From Mycteria americana (Eukaryota > Chordata > Aves > Ciconiiformes > Ciconiidae), in assembly GCF_035582795.1 (NCBI RefSeq), contig NC_134368.1, forward strand, positions 41,159,501 through 41,223,500: 64,000 nt of DNA. The letters run 5' to 3'. Positions 23,401 through 36,400 of this stretch are shown one piece after another. Position 1 is the first letter of the stretch. The number at the start of each line of letters is the position of its first letter. The notes beneath the pieces are model-generated. The model did not search any database. It saw only the letters and a program-made list of their open reading frames with translations, and had not been told where the DNA came from. The position numbers were made by a program, and so were the translations under genes.

Positions 23401-26400
23401 GATGGATATATGTGGTGGGGCTGCGTGCTGTGGGCCGGGGCCATGCAACGGTGCTGCATGCAGCTGCTACAGAGTGTGTGGCACGTATGGGGGCAGACCT
23501 GGCCACTTTGGGAGAGGGAGACTGGCAATTGCCTGGAATCAGGGTTTTCCATTCGTGCTGGAACTTCATTTTTGAGGTAGCTCTGTTCGCTGTCAGTACA
23601 TTAGATTGTTGCGCTACAGTCTGATCTCTTCCCTTGTGGATCTGTGAAACCATCTCTTTACTGCTCTTACTGTGGACTCCATGAACTTCTGTCCTCCCCT
23701 CCTGTTCTGCCTGCTACTTTCAGTCCCTCGTCTGCATCTTTTATCCTTGAGTAGCCTTTCAGGGACCAGATGCATAGCTAATTATTTGCTTCTAGCCCTC
23801 TTCCTTTACTGTGCTTTTCCCCATGTTTAAATCTACTTTATTGTAGCCTCTCCTTGGCAGAAGTTCTCTTACTTGCTTTTCTTTCACCTTTCTTCTCCTA
23901 TCATTATCTCTTGATTACAAGTTAAAATCTGACAGCTTTTAAGTAAAGGATGGTAACTTACTCAATACTTAGTAACATGATGTCAGGCTGTGACAGTTCT
24001 GTTGAAGAATTAAAAAAAGTTGGAGCTCACACACTATTCTTGTCTGTAGTAAGATGTTATGAGTATTAATCCTTCATATACAGAGAATGGATATAAAGAA
24101 CAATTCCACTTAATTCACATTTCTTTCTGTCTTCTTCCCTGCCCCCCCCCCCCAACTTGGTGCCACTCAAACCCTTCGGTTTTCATTGAATAAAATTGGA
24201 TATCATATTTCTTGTCAGATGCTTTCATGTAGGTATAATTTCTTCATGCTTGCTTACTCATCTCTGGGGGCTAAATCAGTGGTTTTCAGGAAAGCAACAT
24301 AGTGGATGTAACTGGAACAGGACCAAGTTCCAGAACTGAGATCTTGTTGTTTTCAAATTTGGAAAATTATGGCATCTACATAAAATAAAGAGTACTGTAA
24401 CTATTTTTATAGAAGCAATGCATTTAAAAAACCTGCCTTTTAGAGAACTTTACAGTAGTAAGATCCAGCGGTAATGAATCCTGCCTTTCATTATATTAAG
24501 CAAAAGTTTTGTCATTGGTTTCAATGGGGGCAAGATTTTGCTTGGACACACTTGAAACAGAGAGATAAGGTCAGTTTTGAAGGCACTGTCACTATTCAGA
24601 CTTCACTGAAACATCAAACATACTGTTAGGAAAGTACAGCAGAACTACTGTGGTAGATAAATGCATTGTACCATTTTGACTTTAAAAATATTGGAAACAA
24701 CTGTCCTTTTTTTGAGCTCTAATTAATGAACACTACTTTTGAGAACTGCTGCAGTGGCTCAGATTTATAATAATCTAGACAAATATGTTTGGTAGTATCA
24801 CTGTTTTTATCTGTCATGTCATTTTTTATATCTTAACCAAAGTGGAGGAAGGAAAAGGCAAAATTTGTTCAGAACTTGTTTGACACAAGCTAGTTACTGT
24901 ATATATGTGTTTAATTTCTTATCTTTTGAATGGTTTCAGTTGTGTATAAGCATATTCTAGGTTGGTGTATGGCAAACCTAGAGGAATGGCTGATAGGTTG
25001 ATTTTGAGCATTATATAGCTATATTAATTTCCTTTATATAGTCATCGTAAATCCTTGAGTTTTTTAGGTGCAGTGCTAAACTACTGAAGAGTGTGATTTT
25101 AAATTACTTAAATAAAAAGCAAGAGAGAAATACATGATGACAGTTCAGACTGACACACTAATCATCGATGTTAAAGATCATCTTTTTACTTCCCGCTAGC
25201 TCTTATTAAAAAAGCCTGAAACCTTCAAAAGCATAGGAAGCCTAGCTTCCTTCTTTTATGTAAAACTTTTGCAAAAGAAGAAAGAACATGTCTGCTTCTA
25301 GACTTCTGTGGTTTTGCAGTGAAATGTTGCCTTCATCTGAAATATTTTATGTAAATGTGGAAACAAAAATCAATTGATCATAGAATGTATGTGTCCTGTC
25401 TCTCCCTAATCATATCTACAAACTCACTCTTATTCATTCATTGGTACAGGTGAAAATGACAGTTCATTATTACTGGGGACAGACTGAAAGTTTTAAAAAT
25501 ATTTTAAAAATTAAAATTAGTTGGCATTAGACCTTAGTTAGTTCATGGATTTAATATTATGCCAAGAATGTGAATTCCTTTCAGTCTGCACGTGATTCTT
25601 CATTCATGAAGCATGACTTTTCATTTTACTCCTTTTGAGCTGCATATTTCTATTGCACTATGTAACTTCAGCATCTATATGTATTTCAGTTTTGAGTAAT
25701 CATTTCTAATACATTTAACTTCAAGTAAAATTACTTTGCCAGGAAGAATGACCAAATTAGAAAATAAAACATAAACTGAATTTATCTTAATGACTTGGAA
25801 CCTCAGACGGATGTGAATGTTTCAAAATATACAGCTAGATTCAACACAAAGTAGGGGGGTGGGAGGGAAAGAATTCCACTGGTTTGCTATTAACATGCTC
25901 TCTTAATTGGAACAGGGAGAAATAATCTTTGTCCCTTTTGCCCCTGGGAAAGCTGCAGATGTCATTGTCCTAACTATAGGCCTGTGGATATTCATCCTGG
26001 TCTAACCCCTTTTGGAAATTAATGGAAGCAGAACAGTTGAATACTTTGAGAATATGTGCACAATTATTAAGTATCACTTAGTCACTTAACAGTGAGTTTT
26101 AGAGTTAATACCCATTTATTAACTTTAAAAAGTACAGTATTTCATAATTTATTAAAATTATCAATATGCTAATTTATAACTACACTAGAAATTCTACTAG
26201 CATCAGATGCTGCTATGTATCAATGTTTCAGAGCCGGCAGTTGATAATGTGTAACTATGGTAGTTAAAAACTCTTTGTTATCATTAAGAATTTGTCTGGG
26301 GGCCAGAAAGTTGTTAAATTTGTTTTGTTCTTGGGCTTTCATATGGTCTTCTGTCAATGGGGTTAATGGTAGAAGTGATCTTGGGCAGTGTGAATTCTTA

Positions 26401-27597
26401 TCAGATGCCTTCCAACTAGATGCCCAACTAGATGTAAAAAATGTAAGTTTTTAATCATCTTCTGCACTGACAAAAGCAAACATCTGGTTTTGCTGAAATG
26501 CATGAAATTGAACATCTCTGAGAGGAAAATAGCCCTTAAAATAAACCAGTTTCCTATGGAAACACTGTCTTGTTTTTCCACTAGTGGAATTTGTATTGTA
26601 AAATCTTGATAGCTTACTTGGAATATTTAAAGAATAACACCTAATTATTGCTACCATTTAGTAAAAAAAAAAAAAAGTTAATTTTGCGCTGGCTAGTGTC
26701 ATACCTTTTTGCGGGAGCTGATCGGTTTTTGGACTAGTGATTCTAGTTAATAATTTAATCTGCTGGTGAAGGGTAATTCTTCATATTATTTACCATCTTA
26801 AATATGTTAGTGCAACAATGGAAATTTGCTTTTATGAGCAATTAAAAAACTTATGTGTTTCAGATGAAGGATGACAGTAGTTTTCTGTAGCAAATAGTAT
26901 TTAGATTTGAATTCACCTGGTATGCTGTAAACAGATTGCTAATCCTTACTGTTAGCAGTCTAATAGCTCTGAAGAAGTGTTTTATATTATGTGGCTGAGT
27001 CTTGCTCAGATTATTGAAGTGTTTAAAAAATCATGGTGATCTGCCTACATTCTGGAATTTATAAGCAAGAAAATGTATTTGTGTAAATACAAAAAAAAGT
27101 TTGAAAGGCAACAATAGGATTTCTTTTTTAACCAATTGCTGATGATTCATAAAATACAATACAACACTGAAAAAGGGTCAAAACCATTTTTTTATGGTCT
27201 GCTACACTTCTTAATGACATATATGTGCTTGACTTGCCTAAATGAGTAATGTACTTGTCAACAAAATAACTAATTTTACCTTTCATAATGTTGAACGTTT
27301 CATAATCCAGTGTCAGTGGATACTCCATTACTTTCAACAGAAGGCAAATCTAGTACTTGTTCTGTACCAGATGATTTATCAACTCTGAGATCATTATAAT
27401 GTCCCCTTTGCTGCATAACTGAAGCTTAAGTGGCAAGTTAGGGCGACATTCTAGTTTTTCTATTTCTTTTGAAGTAGTTAAGGATATTTTTTGATTCCTT
27501 GTTCTTTTTTTTTTTAAATATATTTTTCTGTCTTTTACTCCCCCACCTCACCCCCCCCATTCTTTCCTTTCTTATTCTGTGCTGTTTTCACCTGTAG
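20416..27597. other. long intron-like stretch without supported gene
   Basis: Mostly AT-rich. A GC- and GT-rich block at about 22650-23560 gives many overlapping frames of 80-106 codons on both strands, none resembling a known protein. A segment ending at AAAAAAT|GTAAGT (26442) is open for 23 codons (SDLGQCEFLSDAF...) but does not fit the phase chain. A poly-C run lies near 24142-24155. No RNA gene seen. Confidence 0.5.
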
Positions 27598-27618
27598 CTC
27601 TGGAAAAAGATAAGCCAA
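27598..27618 (+). CDS. candidate 21-nt micro-exon
   Basis: A long pyrimidine tract ending CACCTGTAG precedes 21 nt and then AA|GTGAGT. Both splice sites are strong. The exon enters and leaves in phase 1 (LEKDKP inside), compatible with the exons on each side. The only ground is splice-site strength plus phase. Confidence 0.3.
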
Positions 27619-28729
27619 GTGAGTTTTTCTCTCTGACTGCAAACCTTGCAGCTTTCAGAATGCTTGTCTCCAGTAACAGGCTCGCAGTTTTTGCCTTGTT
27701 GCTGAGAGACCCCATCTCCTGACCTTACAAGCTCCACTTGTTGAGGCTGATGGTTTCATTCAACACTACTGAGAAATGTAGCAAATAGCAGGGTTGGCTT
27801 TGTGGATGGAGATGTGCTTTTTCAGGAATATTTGACTGGGGAATCTTGAAGATGAACTTAAAAGATACTGACTTTGACTTGGTGCTTGCAGAGGAATCAG
27901 TACACCTATGAGAATTGTGGGCTGGTTTTGGAGGTTTTGTTTGTTTGTTTTCTGCTTTTTTTAAAAAAATGTTTTTATTTTTTTATAAGCTGCTCGTGTT
28001 ACCTTTATGGTTTTCTGTGGTTTTCTGACCAATGGTACTTGGAGTGATAGTCTTGCTGACTGTACGCTCAACTCAGTATCTCATTCAGGCTTGTTTATTT
28101 ATTGCACAACATAGAGTTAATTTACATTTGGATTGCAGTGTATGCTAGTGACTTCTCCCGTTTGGCACTGCCGAGTAAGGTGAGTTGACAGTTGTCCAAT
28201 GGGGAGTGTTTCTTTAAGGCTTTCATTACAGTCTTATGTTCTGTAGCATAAAAATGAATAATAACAAAATTTATCAGAGCAGCGATTTCAAAGCCATACA
28301 AAAAAAGAGCAGGGTGAAAGCCTGTTGAAATATTTGTTCTTTACAACAGTTAGTAGATCAGAGCTGCTTCTATGCCGTGACTGCTGTGCAAAGCTGAGGT
28401 CAAAAGCCGTCCCTGCTAACACGGGAATGTGGCAAATGGTCTCATCTGCTGTCTGTCCCTCCAAGGTTTTGAGACTCCTCCGTGTATTAAGTGAACTCAG
28501 AGTGCTGCCTGGGGAGCCCTGCTCTGAGGCACCGCTTATTTTGGTACCCTGCAGATCAGCAAGGAAGCGTGGATAGCAGGCGCACGGCAAGCTCCCCTTT
28601 TACAACAGCCGGCCAGAAATGAGTGGCTCTACGGGGCCGCCTAGCACGAATACAAACCCTCTATATTCTCTGCAACAGCTGACTTCGTATTTAAAGCGCT
28701 CATCAATAAAGACCCCCGTCCTGTAGCCC

Positions 28730-28860
28730 TGGTGTCCAGGCCGCCGGTTTCCCGGAGGGGCGTCCCGCCGCCCCAGCGCCGGGGCGGGCGCGGCCCCAGC
28801 CCCAGCAGAGGGCGGTGCGCGTCCGCGGGCCGCCGGCGGCGGTCGGAAGGATGCTCTTGG
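28730..28860. promoter_or_regulatory. small CpG-rich patch with CTCF-like site
   Basis: About 130 bp of very GC- and CpG-rich sequence inside an intron-like region. CCAGCAGAGGGCGGTGC at 28802-28818 matches the core of the CTCF binding consensus closely. It may be an insulator or an alternative promoter. Occupancy cannot be seen from sequence. Confidence 0.55.
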
Positions 28861-29204
28861 TTTAGATCTGTAAACGCTTGTGTAAACTGTTTCCCGTCAC
28901 TTCCATCTCCTTTTAGTTGTAACTTTTGTGAAGAGCAGGGCACAATTTTTAACTAGAGAGCATTTAAAAACAGTGGAACAGAATGAAAGTGAGGGCATGA
29001 TCTGGAACAAGTTTGTCTCCTAGCATCCTGCTTTTTCTTTACTATATTTAATTCTGCCTTTCCCTTTCCAGTAGCCTGTGGTAGTTACCTCTGTTCTATA
29101 AAAAAAAAAGCAATGACTACGTAATCTGTTTTTAAGGTGAGTGGAAATCCCTTTCCTTTGAAGAGGAGAGTGAAGCCAGGTTGATCATGTTTTTCTCCCG
29201 GCAG

Positions 29205-29265
29205 GTCGTGCTGAATGTGGGTGCATCTGCCTGCCTGCAGATGGAGAACTGGAGGATAAGATAAG
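29205..29265 (+). CDS. candidate internal exon, plus-strand gene
   Basis: Acceptor TTTTTCTCCCGGCAG| and donor ATAAG|GTCTGA bound 61 nt. In the fitting frame 19 codons are open (RAECGCICLPADGELEDKI), with a C-x-C-x-C run. Enters in phase 1, leaves in phase 2. The donor is non-ideal after position +2. Confidence 0.38.
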
Positions 29266-31279
29266 GTCTGATAGAGAGCACGTCATGGGGGAGGACACAG
29301 AAGACAACGCAGTGCAGTTCCTAATCTTAGGAATTTCTTGAAGTCAAAATTGTCGATCTTGACTCAAGTCGCTGTTCTGTAATAAAACTAGCCACTTTTT
29401 TCTGCTTGCTTAGAGTTGATTTGGTTCATGGAGGAGTGCAGTTTGTATTGAAGCCAATGTGTATCAAGCCAGTGCTAGGTAAGGGCAATGTAAAGCAAGG
29501 ACCAGGAAGGCACATGAGAGGTAGGAGCACTGTGGCTGACCTTGTTTTGTGGAACTGCACCCTGGAAAAAAAGAATCTATCTCTGCATTTCTGAAAAGAA
29601 AAGAAATTGTGCCCAAGCCTTTTTAAATAGCCTTTCTGACAGGTCTTCATTAATTGCAACAGGCTGAGTTAAAATTCAAGGGGCTTTTATTAAAACACTA
29701 CAGAACTGACTCATAGCCTTTCTCAAAAACTGGGGAAACTAAATCCCATCATCTGGGCACTATATGCATAATCTATCTCTGCTTAGAAGTAGAGAACCAA
29801 ATAATATGTTTCAGGCGTGGGGAGAGGGAAGAGAAGGGAGAAGGTTGGGAAGAGGAGAGCAAAAAGAGCTTATCACATCACTTTCACTGCTTATCACTCA
29901 CCGTTCTTCCAGTTTGGCTCCAATACAAGTTTCTAAGGCTCTACCACTTAACACAGTTTAGACTTTAGGTAGGGGTCTTCAAAGGATTTGTGAATGATCT
30001 TGAAGGATGTGTTCTGTCTATTGGTTGTTTTTACAAGTTGTTCTATATTAACTTCTGCATTTCAAGAGGGGAAAAAGGTCTGGAGGGATGGATGTAGAAT
30101 CTGTGCCGTGTAAGGGAGGCTGCCTATATAGTTTTCTGCCCTCTTCAAAAGCTTTTGCTAGTCTTTACCCAGAACTTGTTTTACCAGATCTGCAAACTGA
30201 AGCATTGTGCTAAGGTGCCTGCTGACCTGCAGTACATCTTGGTTATCCAAATACTCCAGATATTGTAAAATGGGATATTATCTCTTGGTAGACATTATCA
30301 AGGTCCTTATGTCCCTCTGTTCAGGTTCTCTTATTTCCCAGCAAGTCTTTTGAAGCACCTCAGATTCTCAGTCTCAGTCCCTCTGAAAACCTCAAGGAGG
30401 GACTGCTTTTTTTCCATTGGTCTTCAGGTCAGCACACTTATACACAGATACAGGCTCAGGAAGCCTTTGTGGTATCATGCTTGGCATAAAAAGGTAGCGA
30501 GATGTAGGGAATTTTTATTCTAGGGACTTTAACTGAGGTACAGCATGAGGTTGTGATGCAGATTGTGATCTGGTAATCAACCTGGGTAAAAGTACAAAGT
30601 TTTGATAAATGAGTGAGGATTGCTTATAATGTTACAACCTCATTTTGCAGTCAAGGTATTGCTGATTTCAGTTTGTTTTGGAAAGTCTGTATTGTAAGCT
30701 GGAGCTTGTAAACTGTAGTCTGGGATCTTATTGAGGAATAGCTCATATACCTGCACAAGGAAGCAGAGTGAAAAATTTCTGTCCCTGTCAGAGCCCTCAA
30801 ACTCCACTCTTCTAAAGAAAATAATATATAATAGTACATAGTATAATGGTTCTTCCTGTTCTGAAATCCTTTCCTTGTAATGAAGGAAAAGCAAATGTGT
30901 TACAGATGTCATATCTGGGCTTTTTCTAGTTTCACGTGCAATCTTCTTGTATTGTGTTCTCTGCTTCTCAGACTAAAATCTCATGAACTGATTATTTCTT
31001 TCATGTAGATCTATTTGTGCCACTGCCAGCCAGCATGCACTGAAAGCTTCAAAATGCCAGTATGTACTCTGTATTTATTTCATAGAAACAGATCTAACAA
31101 TGTAGAAGTGATTTGTGCAGTGCTTTTAACTTGAACATAGTTCTTAATTTGTACATGTTTCTATTATCAATCATCATGCTCTGCATATAGGATGATAATC
31201 CTGTGTAGGAGCACTGGTTTTTAAATTGCCACCTATACAATATTACTTTTCCTTTATTTAGTAATTTGTTTGCTCATAG
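29266..31279. other. intron-like sequence
   Basis: No gene or classifiable repeat. Short frames of 60-90 codons here appear random. Confidence 0.5.
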
Positions 31280-31307
31280 AGCTGTTCTTCGTAAAAGCAG
31301 AGCCATG
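31280..31307 (+). CDS. candidate 28-nt micro-exon before the ERV
   Basis: TTTGCTCATAG| and ATG|GTAAGG bound 28 nt that read AVLRKSRAM in the fitting frame (enters phase 2, leaves phase 0). The donor is good, the acceptor moderate. It would be the last exon before the ERV insertion. Confidence 0.3.
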
Positions 31308-31692
31308 GTAAGGGTGATACAAGTCTTACTGGTGATACTGGCTATTGTGACCCAGGACTGGCTGCAGGTAAATAGTAATGACTGATAGTAGGTGCTGGTA
31401 GCATCACACCAGCTCACCTGGATTATTGCCAAAAGAAATATTTATTTAGTCCTGGTAGGTGATTATTTCTGTCTTTCTAAGCATATGAAGCAGTCCAGCA
31501 GTTGCTTCAGATATTGTTGAGGTGGGTAGGCAGTGGTTCAACAAAGTTGCAGTAATCAATTTTCTGTTAAAAAAAATTAAATATACTGCTAGTAGTGAGT
31601 GGGAGGGAGCATGTTGAAGGCTGGTTCCAAAATGTTGCTTGTGAAATATGCAACATTTTGGTGATCTTTGAAAAGAGAAGTGCTCTTGAGTG

Positions 31693-31697
31693 TACCC
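31693..31697. repeat. target-site duplication TACCC, left copy
   Basis: TACCC lies directly outside the LTR and is repeated exactly at 38558-38562. A 5-bp duplication fits class III (ERV-L-like) integration rather than gammaretroviral (4 bp) or alpha/betaretroviral (6 bp). Confidence 0.93.
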
Positions 31698-32513
31698 TGT
31701 CGCGGATGGAGTGAGCGAGCACTTCACTCGTTAGAGAGAAGTAAAAATATAGTTTATTGATACAGAATAGGGAGTTAACAAAGTTCAATGCGACAGTGTT
31801 TTAACAAGATTCGATGGCGAGGTGCACTCGATTATTTACTGCATAGAGGACAGGGTCAGACAAAACTGTCAGGGAGACCCTCCCGTTGAGTCATGAGGTT
31901 TGGAAAAGGATCCCCTTGCTTTCTAAACTCCTTCTCAGAGAGGAGTCTAGGTGCGGCTAGATCCAGTCCTAGTCCCAGACTTGGTCAACGGTTTATATCT
32001 AAAGGATTATATATGCGCAATCAATCCTTTATATCACTTAGCTAAGATTTCAAAGTTTAGCATGCTATTAGTCACTTACCGAGGATCTGTTGCGGCAAGG
32101 AATCTCTCAACCTCGAGGAGTAACCTTGAGAGGCGTCCCTGCTCAAGGGGAGATCCTGGCGTGCAGCCCGCTGCCGTGCAGGAGAGCTCAAAGGGCTCTT
32201 GGGCTGCTCACTATTTATGGGGGATAAGATGATTGACTCATAGTCATATTTGCATGCCGACCACAGGTTTTAGTTTCTTCGGTGGGTGCATTGCACAATA
32301 GCCCTAGGCACAACACAATAGCCCAACACAGGCTATTGTTGGGCTAATAGCCCAGCCCTTAGGATATTGTATTGTTATCTGTCTCCTGAATCCACTTTGA
32401 GCTGATGCAGCCATCGTGACCAGATGCATCCATTTACAATCACCACTGGTGGTTATCACCTAACCAGGGTTGCAGGAGATAAAGGTCGAGGGCGGGGGAA
32501 GCACACCGTCACA
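31698..32513 (-). repeat. 3' LTR of the ERV (816 bp)
   Basis: On the minus strand it starts TGTGACGGTGTGC and ends CATCCGCGACA. AATAAA lies at 31753-31758, about 55 nt before the LTR end. A TATA-like ATAAATAG lies at 32211-32219. U3 (about 32220-32513) holds four copies of an ACAATAGCCC-type motif in both orientations. The 93-codon plus-strand frame at 31951-32232 has an exact twin in the other LTR and is not a gene. Confidence 0.96.
31753..31758 (-). terminator. LTR polyadenylation signal AATAAA
   Basis: TTTATT on the plus strand, read as AATAAA in the provirus direction. It is the likely 3' end signal for the genomic RNA. The same hexamer in the 5' LTR is at 37797-37802. Confidence 0.75.
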
Positions 32514-32525
32514 CTCCACCCCGTG
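32514..32525 (-). promoter_or_regulatory. polypurine tract, imperfect
   Basis: Directly upstream of the 3' LTR on the minus strand is CGGGGTGGAG, a purine run broken by one T. This is the expected place for the plus-strand DNA primer. Confidence 0.65.
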
Positions 32526-32664
32526 ACTATAGTCAATTCATCTTATTCTCACAGAGTGGTGGTACGGTCACCTCTTGCCTCTGTGCCATAAATAGTATAT
32601 TGATAGTTTGTGCGCTTATAGATCCACAGTAAGTAGACAGTGAAGCACTGCTATTTGTTATGCG

Positions 32665-33486
32665 TTAATTTGTATGTTGAAGTTGGGTTATTTGCTTTAT
32701 CATGTACCAAACCTTTATATACAATGTAATTATAAGCAATAGACACACTAATGTTAGAGTCAGTAAAATAACAACTGGGTGAAGCATAAGATTAAACACT
32801 CCTGTTGCTGTTGGTGACCATCCAAGAAGAGTTTCCCACCAATGGTGTTCTCCATCCTTCTTCACTCTTTCCAAGACATGGTGTATCTCTTCTGCATCAT
32901 GATGAACAGTGATCAGAGTTTTGTGTCCATTGTTTCGGATGCATTCCAGCAGTTGACACAGGTCATCTTGTTGTAGTAGTTTCTTCACCAATGTAAGATT
33001 CATTCCGATGGGGGTAGGCAATAAATCTCGACTCAATGTATAGTTAGATTGTAATAATTGATAAGACGTAACAGGAGCTGAATAATTGAAGTCACATCCC
33101 ACAATTTTAGTAAAGTTACAAACACAAATATTTGAGCGATTGCTTGTATCTACAGTAATGTTATCTACAAATATAAAATCACAGAGGGTTCTTGTATAAA
33201 CACATCCTTTTCCAATATACACAAGTACAGTTTCAGGGACTTCATCAGGTCGTATTTCAAAATGACAAACATTTTGTTCAGTGTCAAGACAGATGTCTTG
33301 GGCTTTGAGGGTGTTACTCTCTCAAATGAATCCTTGTTGTTCCCGTACAACGCATGCATTAACATCAAGTTTGTTAGGGTTTGGAATAGTAACATGAACA
33401 CAGCATTTCCATCTGACATCTGGTGGGGTGCTGTAAGAGAAAATAGAGACTTGTTTCGGTGGGGAGAGTCCGAACAGGTTACCCCA
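32665..33486 (-). pseudogene. env: env remnant: glycosylated ectodomain, TM helix, tail
   Basis: After the pol stop (33487-33489) the same frame continues as an envelope-like reading frame, broken by a TGA at 33322-33324. From about 33222 to 32665 there are 185 open codons with six N-x-S/T sequons, several cysteines, a heptad-like stretch (LLQQDDLCQLLE), a tryptophan-rich pre-membrane segment (HHWWETLLGW) and a long hydrophobic helix (VVILLTLTLVCLLLIITLYI) with a short cytoplasmic tail. There is no signal peptide, furin site or clear fusion peptide. Only about 270 codons remain where envelope proteins have 450-650, so most of the surface subunit is missing. Confidence 0.75.
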
Positions 33487-36400
33487 TTAAGAATAAGGAA
33501 AAATCCATCGTGAACTAATTCTGTGTTTTGCACCACTGCTGTCAGTAGCTTCCCAGGCAAGTGGGCCACGAGGTTTAGTTAAAGTCATAGGCACAGTACC
33601 GATGGATGGTAAATTGACCATCACAGGCTGTCCTGGCTGTAGTGTCATTGGATATTCTCTTTTCCTAGTAGGTGGAGCGCTAAGCTCAGTTTTTACAAAG
33701 AATGCTCGGCTTACAGGGCTTTCAGTAGGCCCATATCGATTATTTAATTGATGGAGTACTTTGGGAAGTCTGGTATCCCATTGAGCTTCCTGTGGTTTGA
33801 GATTCCTCTTCAACAAGCCATTAGCTCTTTCTACCATCCCATTTGATTGAGGGTAGTATGGGGTGTGGAATACCCATCTAATTCCCTCTTGTTTTGCCCA
33901 ATCTTGCACTTCCTTACACGAAAAGTGTGAGCCATTATCACTCTGGATAACATCAGGAGTAGGTAGATTTGAGAACCAAACTGATAGCCCTCGCACTGTA
34001 TTTCGCCCATCGGCTTTCCGACATTTAGTCGCCATAAGCAAGCCAGAGACTACTTCCACTCCTGTAAGGATGTATCGATATCCTGCAGAGGGTTTGCATG
34101 GTCCGATATAATCAATTTGCCATGTAGACCATAAAGTTTTCCCTTCATTGATATGTAAAGGTGGTGCTTTATCAGGATGATCTGCTTGTAATTTCAGTCT
34201 ACACTGAGGACATTCTGTAAGAATAGTTTCACAAGTTTTCCTATTTATAGGCCAGCCTTTACTCTGTGCAGCAAAGTAAAGTGCTTCTTTACCTGTGTGG
34301 CCTAGACTTTGATGTAACCATTCTCCCAGTCGATACCACTCAGGATTTAAGGTGATTTTCCTAATTTTAGTTAGCTCATCTACCTTTTGATTCCACTGTG
34401 TGGCTGGTTGGTTGTCTTTAGCATGAGCTTTTACCCATCCCATCTTGAAAGGTGTTTTCCTGGCTATATCTAGTAATAATTGCCAATCTTTGTTTCTCCA
34501 AACTGGGGATCTATTTACTTCCCAATTCAAGGTTTCCCATTGACAGAGCCACTGTGTGGCACCGGCCCACACAGCATAAGAGTCTACATATATGATTTTT
34601 GCTCCATTCTGTGCTGCCAAAACAACTGCTCTTATTTCTCCTACTTGTGCACTGCCTTCACCTTCTTCTACTACTTGTTTGCCGGTGGTAATATCTAATG
34701 CAACAGCCTTATATTGCCATTTACCATTTACCCTTTTTGCTGAAGCATCTGTAAACCAAATGTTTTCTGTTGGTGTACCCTCAGTGAGGGGTGGTGCATC
34801 CAGAATGGGTGAAGGTTTAAAGGGTTGTTGTAATGCTAAAGGGTCTGTGTTTATGGGCACCTGCAATTTGGAAGCCTTAGTGTGTCCTTCAGTTAGTTGC
34901 ATATTTTCTGCAACTCCTGTTAGGTAGGCATACCATTTTCGGACAGTGGGTTTTTGTGCAACTCCTTCTGGGGGAGCAGTCCCCTTTAGGATTGCTTCTA
35001 GTAAATTAAATGGTCCTCTAGTTTGCACAGGTTGTCCCTGATGTATTTTCTCAACTTGTTTAACTGCTCGGACTAAAGATAAAAGTCCCTTTTCCCATTC
35101 AGAGTATCGTTGTTCTGTTTCTTTAAATGTGGTTGAGCTAAATAATAAAGGTCTTTTTGGCCCATCGGGGCCAGTTTGGAACAGGTTACAGTAAGTAGCA
35201 TGTTCGGCGAAACCCCATTCGGCTATAATAGGGTCGCGGGGGTGTACTGGTCCCAGTGACTGATATGTTTTTAACTCTTCAGTTAGAGTTTTGACTGCCT
35301 CTTTATGTTCTAATTTCCACTCCCAGGGTTTGCCTTTCCGTAAGAGTGAGTATAAGGGACGGGAAATGATAGAAAATCCAGGCACATGCTTCCTCCAATA
35401 TCCTAAAGTTCCCATTAATTGTTGTAACTCCTTCCTTGATTGGGGCATTTGCAGCTCTTCAATTTTTCTTAAGGTATCTGGAGGAATCACTGCACTGCCT
35501 GCTATCCACCAAGTACCTAAAAATTTTACTTCTTTACTTGGTCCCTGACATTTTCCAGGTGGAATCTCAATTTCTGCTTTATTTAGTGCTTGCCATACTG
35601 CTGCTGCTGCTTCCCCAACCTTTTCAGGGGAAGTTCCTCCAATCAGAATATCATCTATATATTGGTACAGTTTCACTTCTTGGGGGAGTGAGACTGTCTG
35701 TAAAAGTTCAGCAAGCGCGGCATGAGCAATCGTGGGTGAATGTTTGTACCCCTGTGGGAGTCTGTTAAAGGTGTATTGTATTCCCTCCCAAGTGAAAGCA
35801 AACTTCTCTTTATCTTCCTCCTTTAAGGGAACCATAAAGAACATATCCTTTACATCTAGCGCTGCCATCCATGGGTGTGCAGCTGCTTGCAAAGTAGCTG
35901 TTAAGTTGGCAATGTTTGGCACAGCAGCTGTGAGCGGGGCTGTATTGGCGTTCAGGCGCCGATAATCGACTGTTAAACGCCACCTCCCGTCTGGTTTCCG
36001 GACGGGCCAGACAGGTGAGTTATATGGGGAGTGTGTTCTGGAGATAATTTGTCGCTTCTCCAAATCAGCTATGACTTCAGAAATTCCATTTCGTGCCGCA
36101 GCAGAAAGGGGATATTGCGGTACGTTAGTGATCTTTGACTCGGGGAGCGCAGGGGCTGCGCGCAGTGCCTGCACTGGAGCCTCCCGGCTTCTGCTGGGGT
36201 TGGGATCGATGTTCGAGCCGAAGGACCACACGCTGCCGTTCGGCAGGCGCCAGGTTCGTCCGTTTAAAACATCGAAACCTAAAATATTTTCATGGTGATC
36301 TTTAATTGCAAAGCGAGTACGCGACATGCGCTTCTCGCCCGGGAGCCATAAATTGACCTTGGCAATTTGGCACTGAACACTCACTCCGTTCACGCCGGTA

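Noticed and set aside
23191..23653. Frames of 85-106 codons on both strands
   Set aside because: They overlap each other in the same sequence and reflect composition, not coding.
26374..26442. Segment open for 23 codons ending at AAT|GTAAGT
   Set aside because: Weak acceptor, and its phases (in 2, out 0) do not fit between the exons at 20280-20415 and 27598-27618.
31951..32232. 93-codon plus-strand frame, present again at 37995-38276
   Set aside because: It is antisense LTR sequence and its duplication only reflects the two LTRs.
33165..33569. 134-codon minus frame overlapping the end of pol
   Set aside because: Its beginning is a shifted reading of the pol C-terminus. The cysteine- and sequon-bearing env-like text is in the frame that follows the pol stop.
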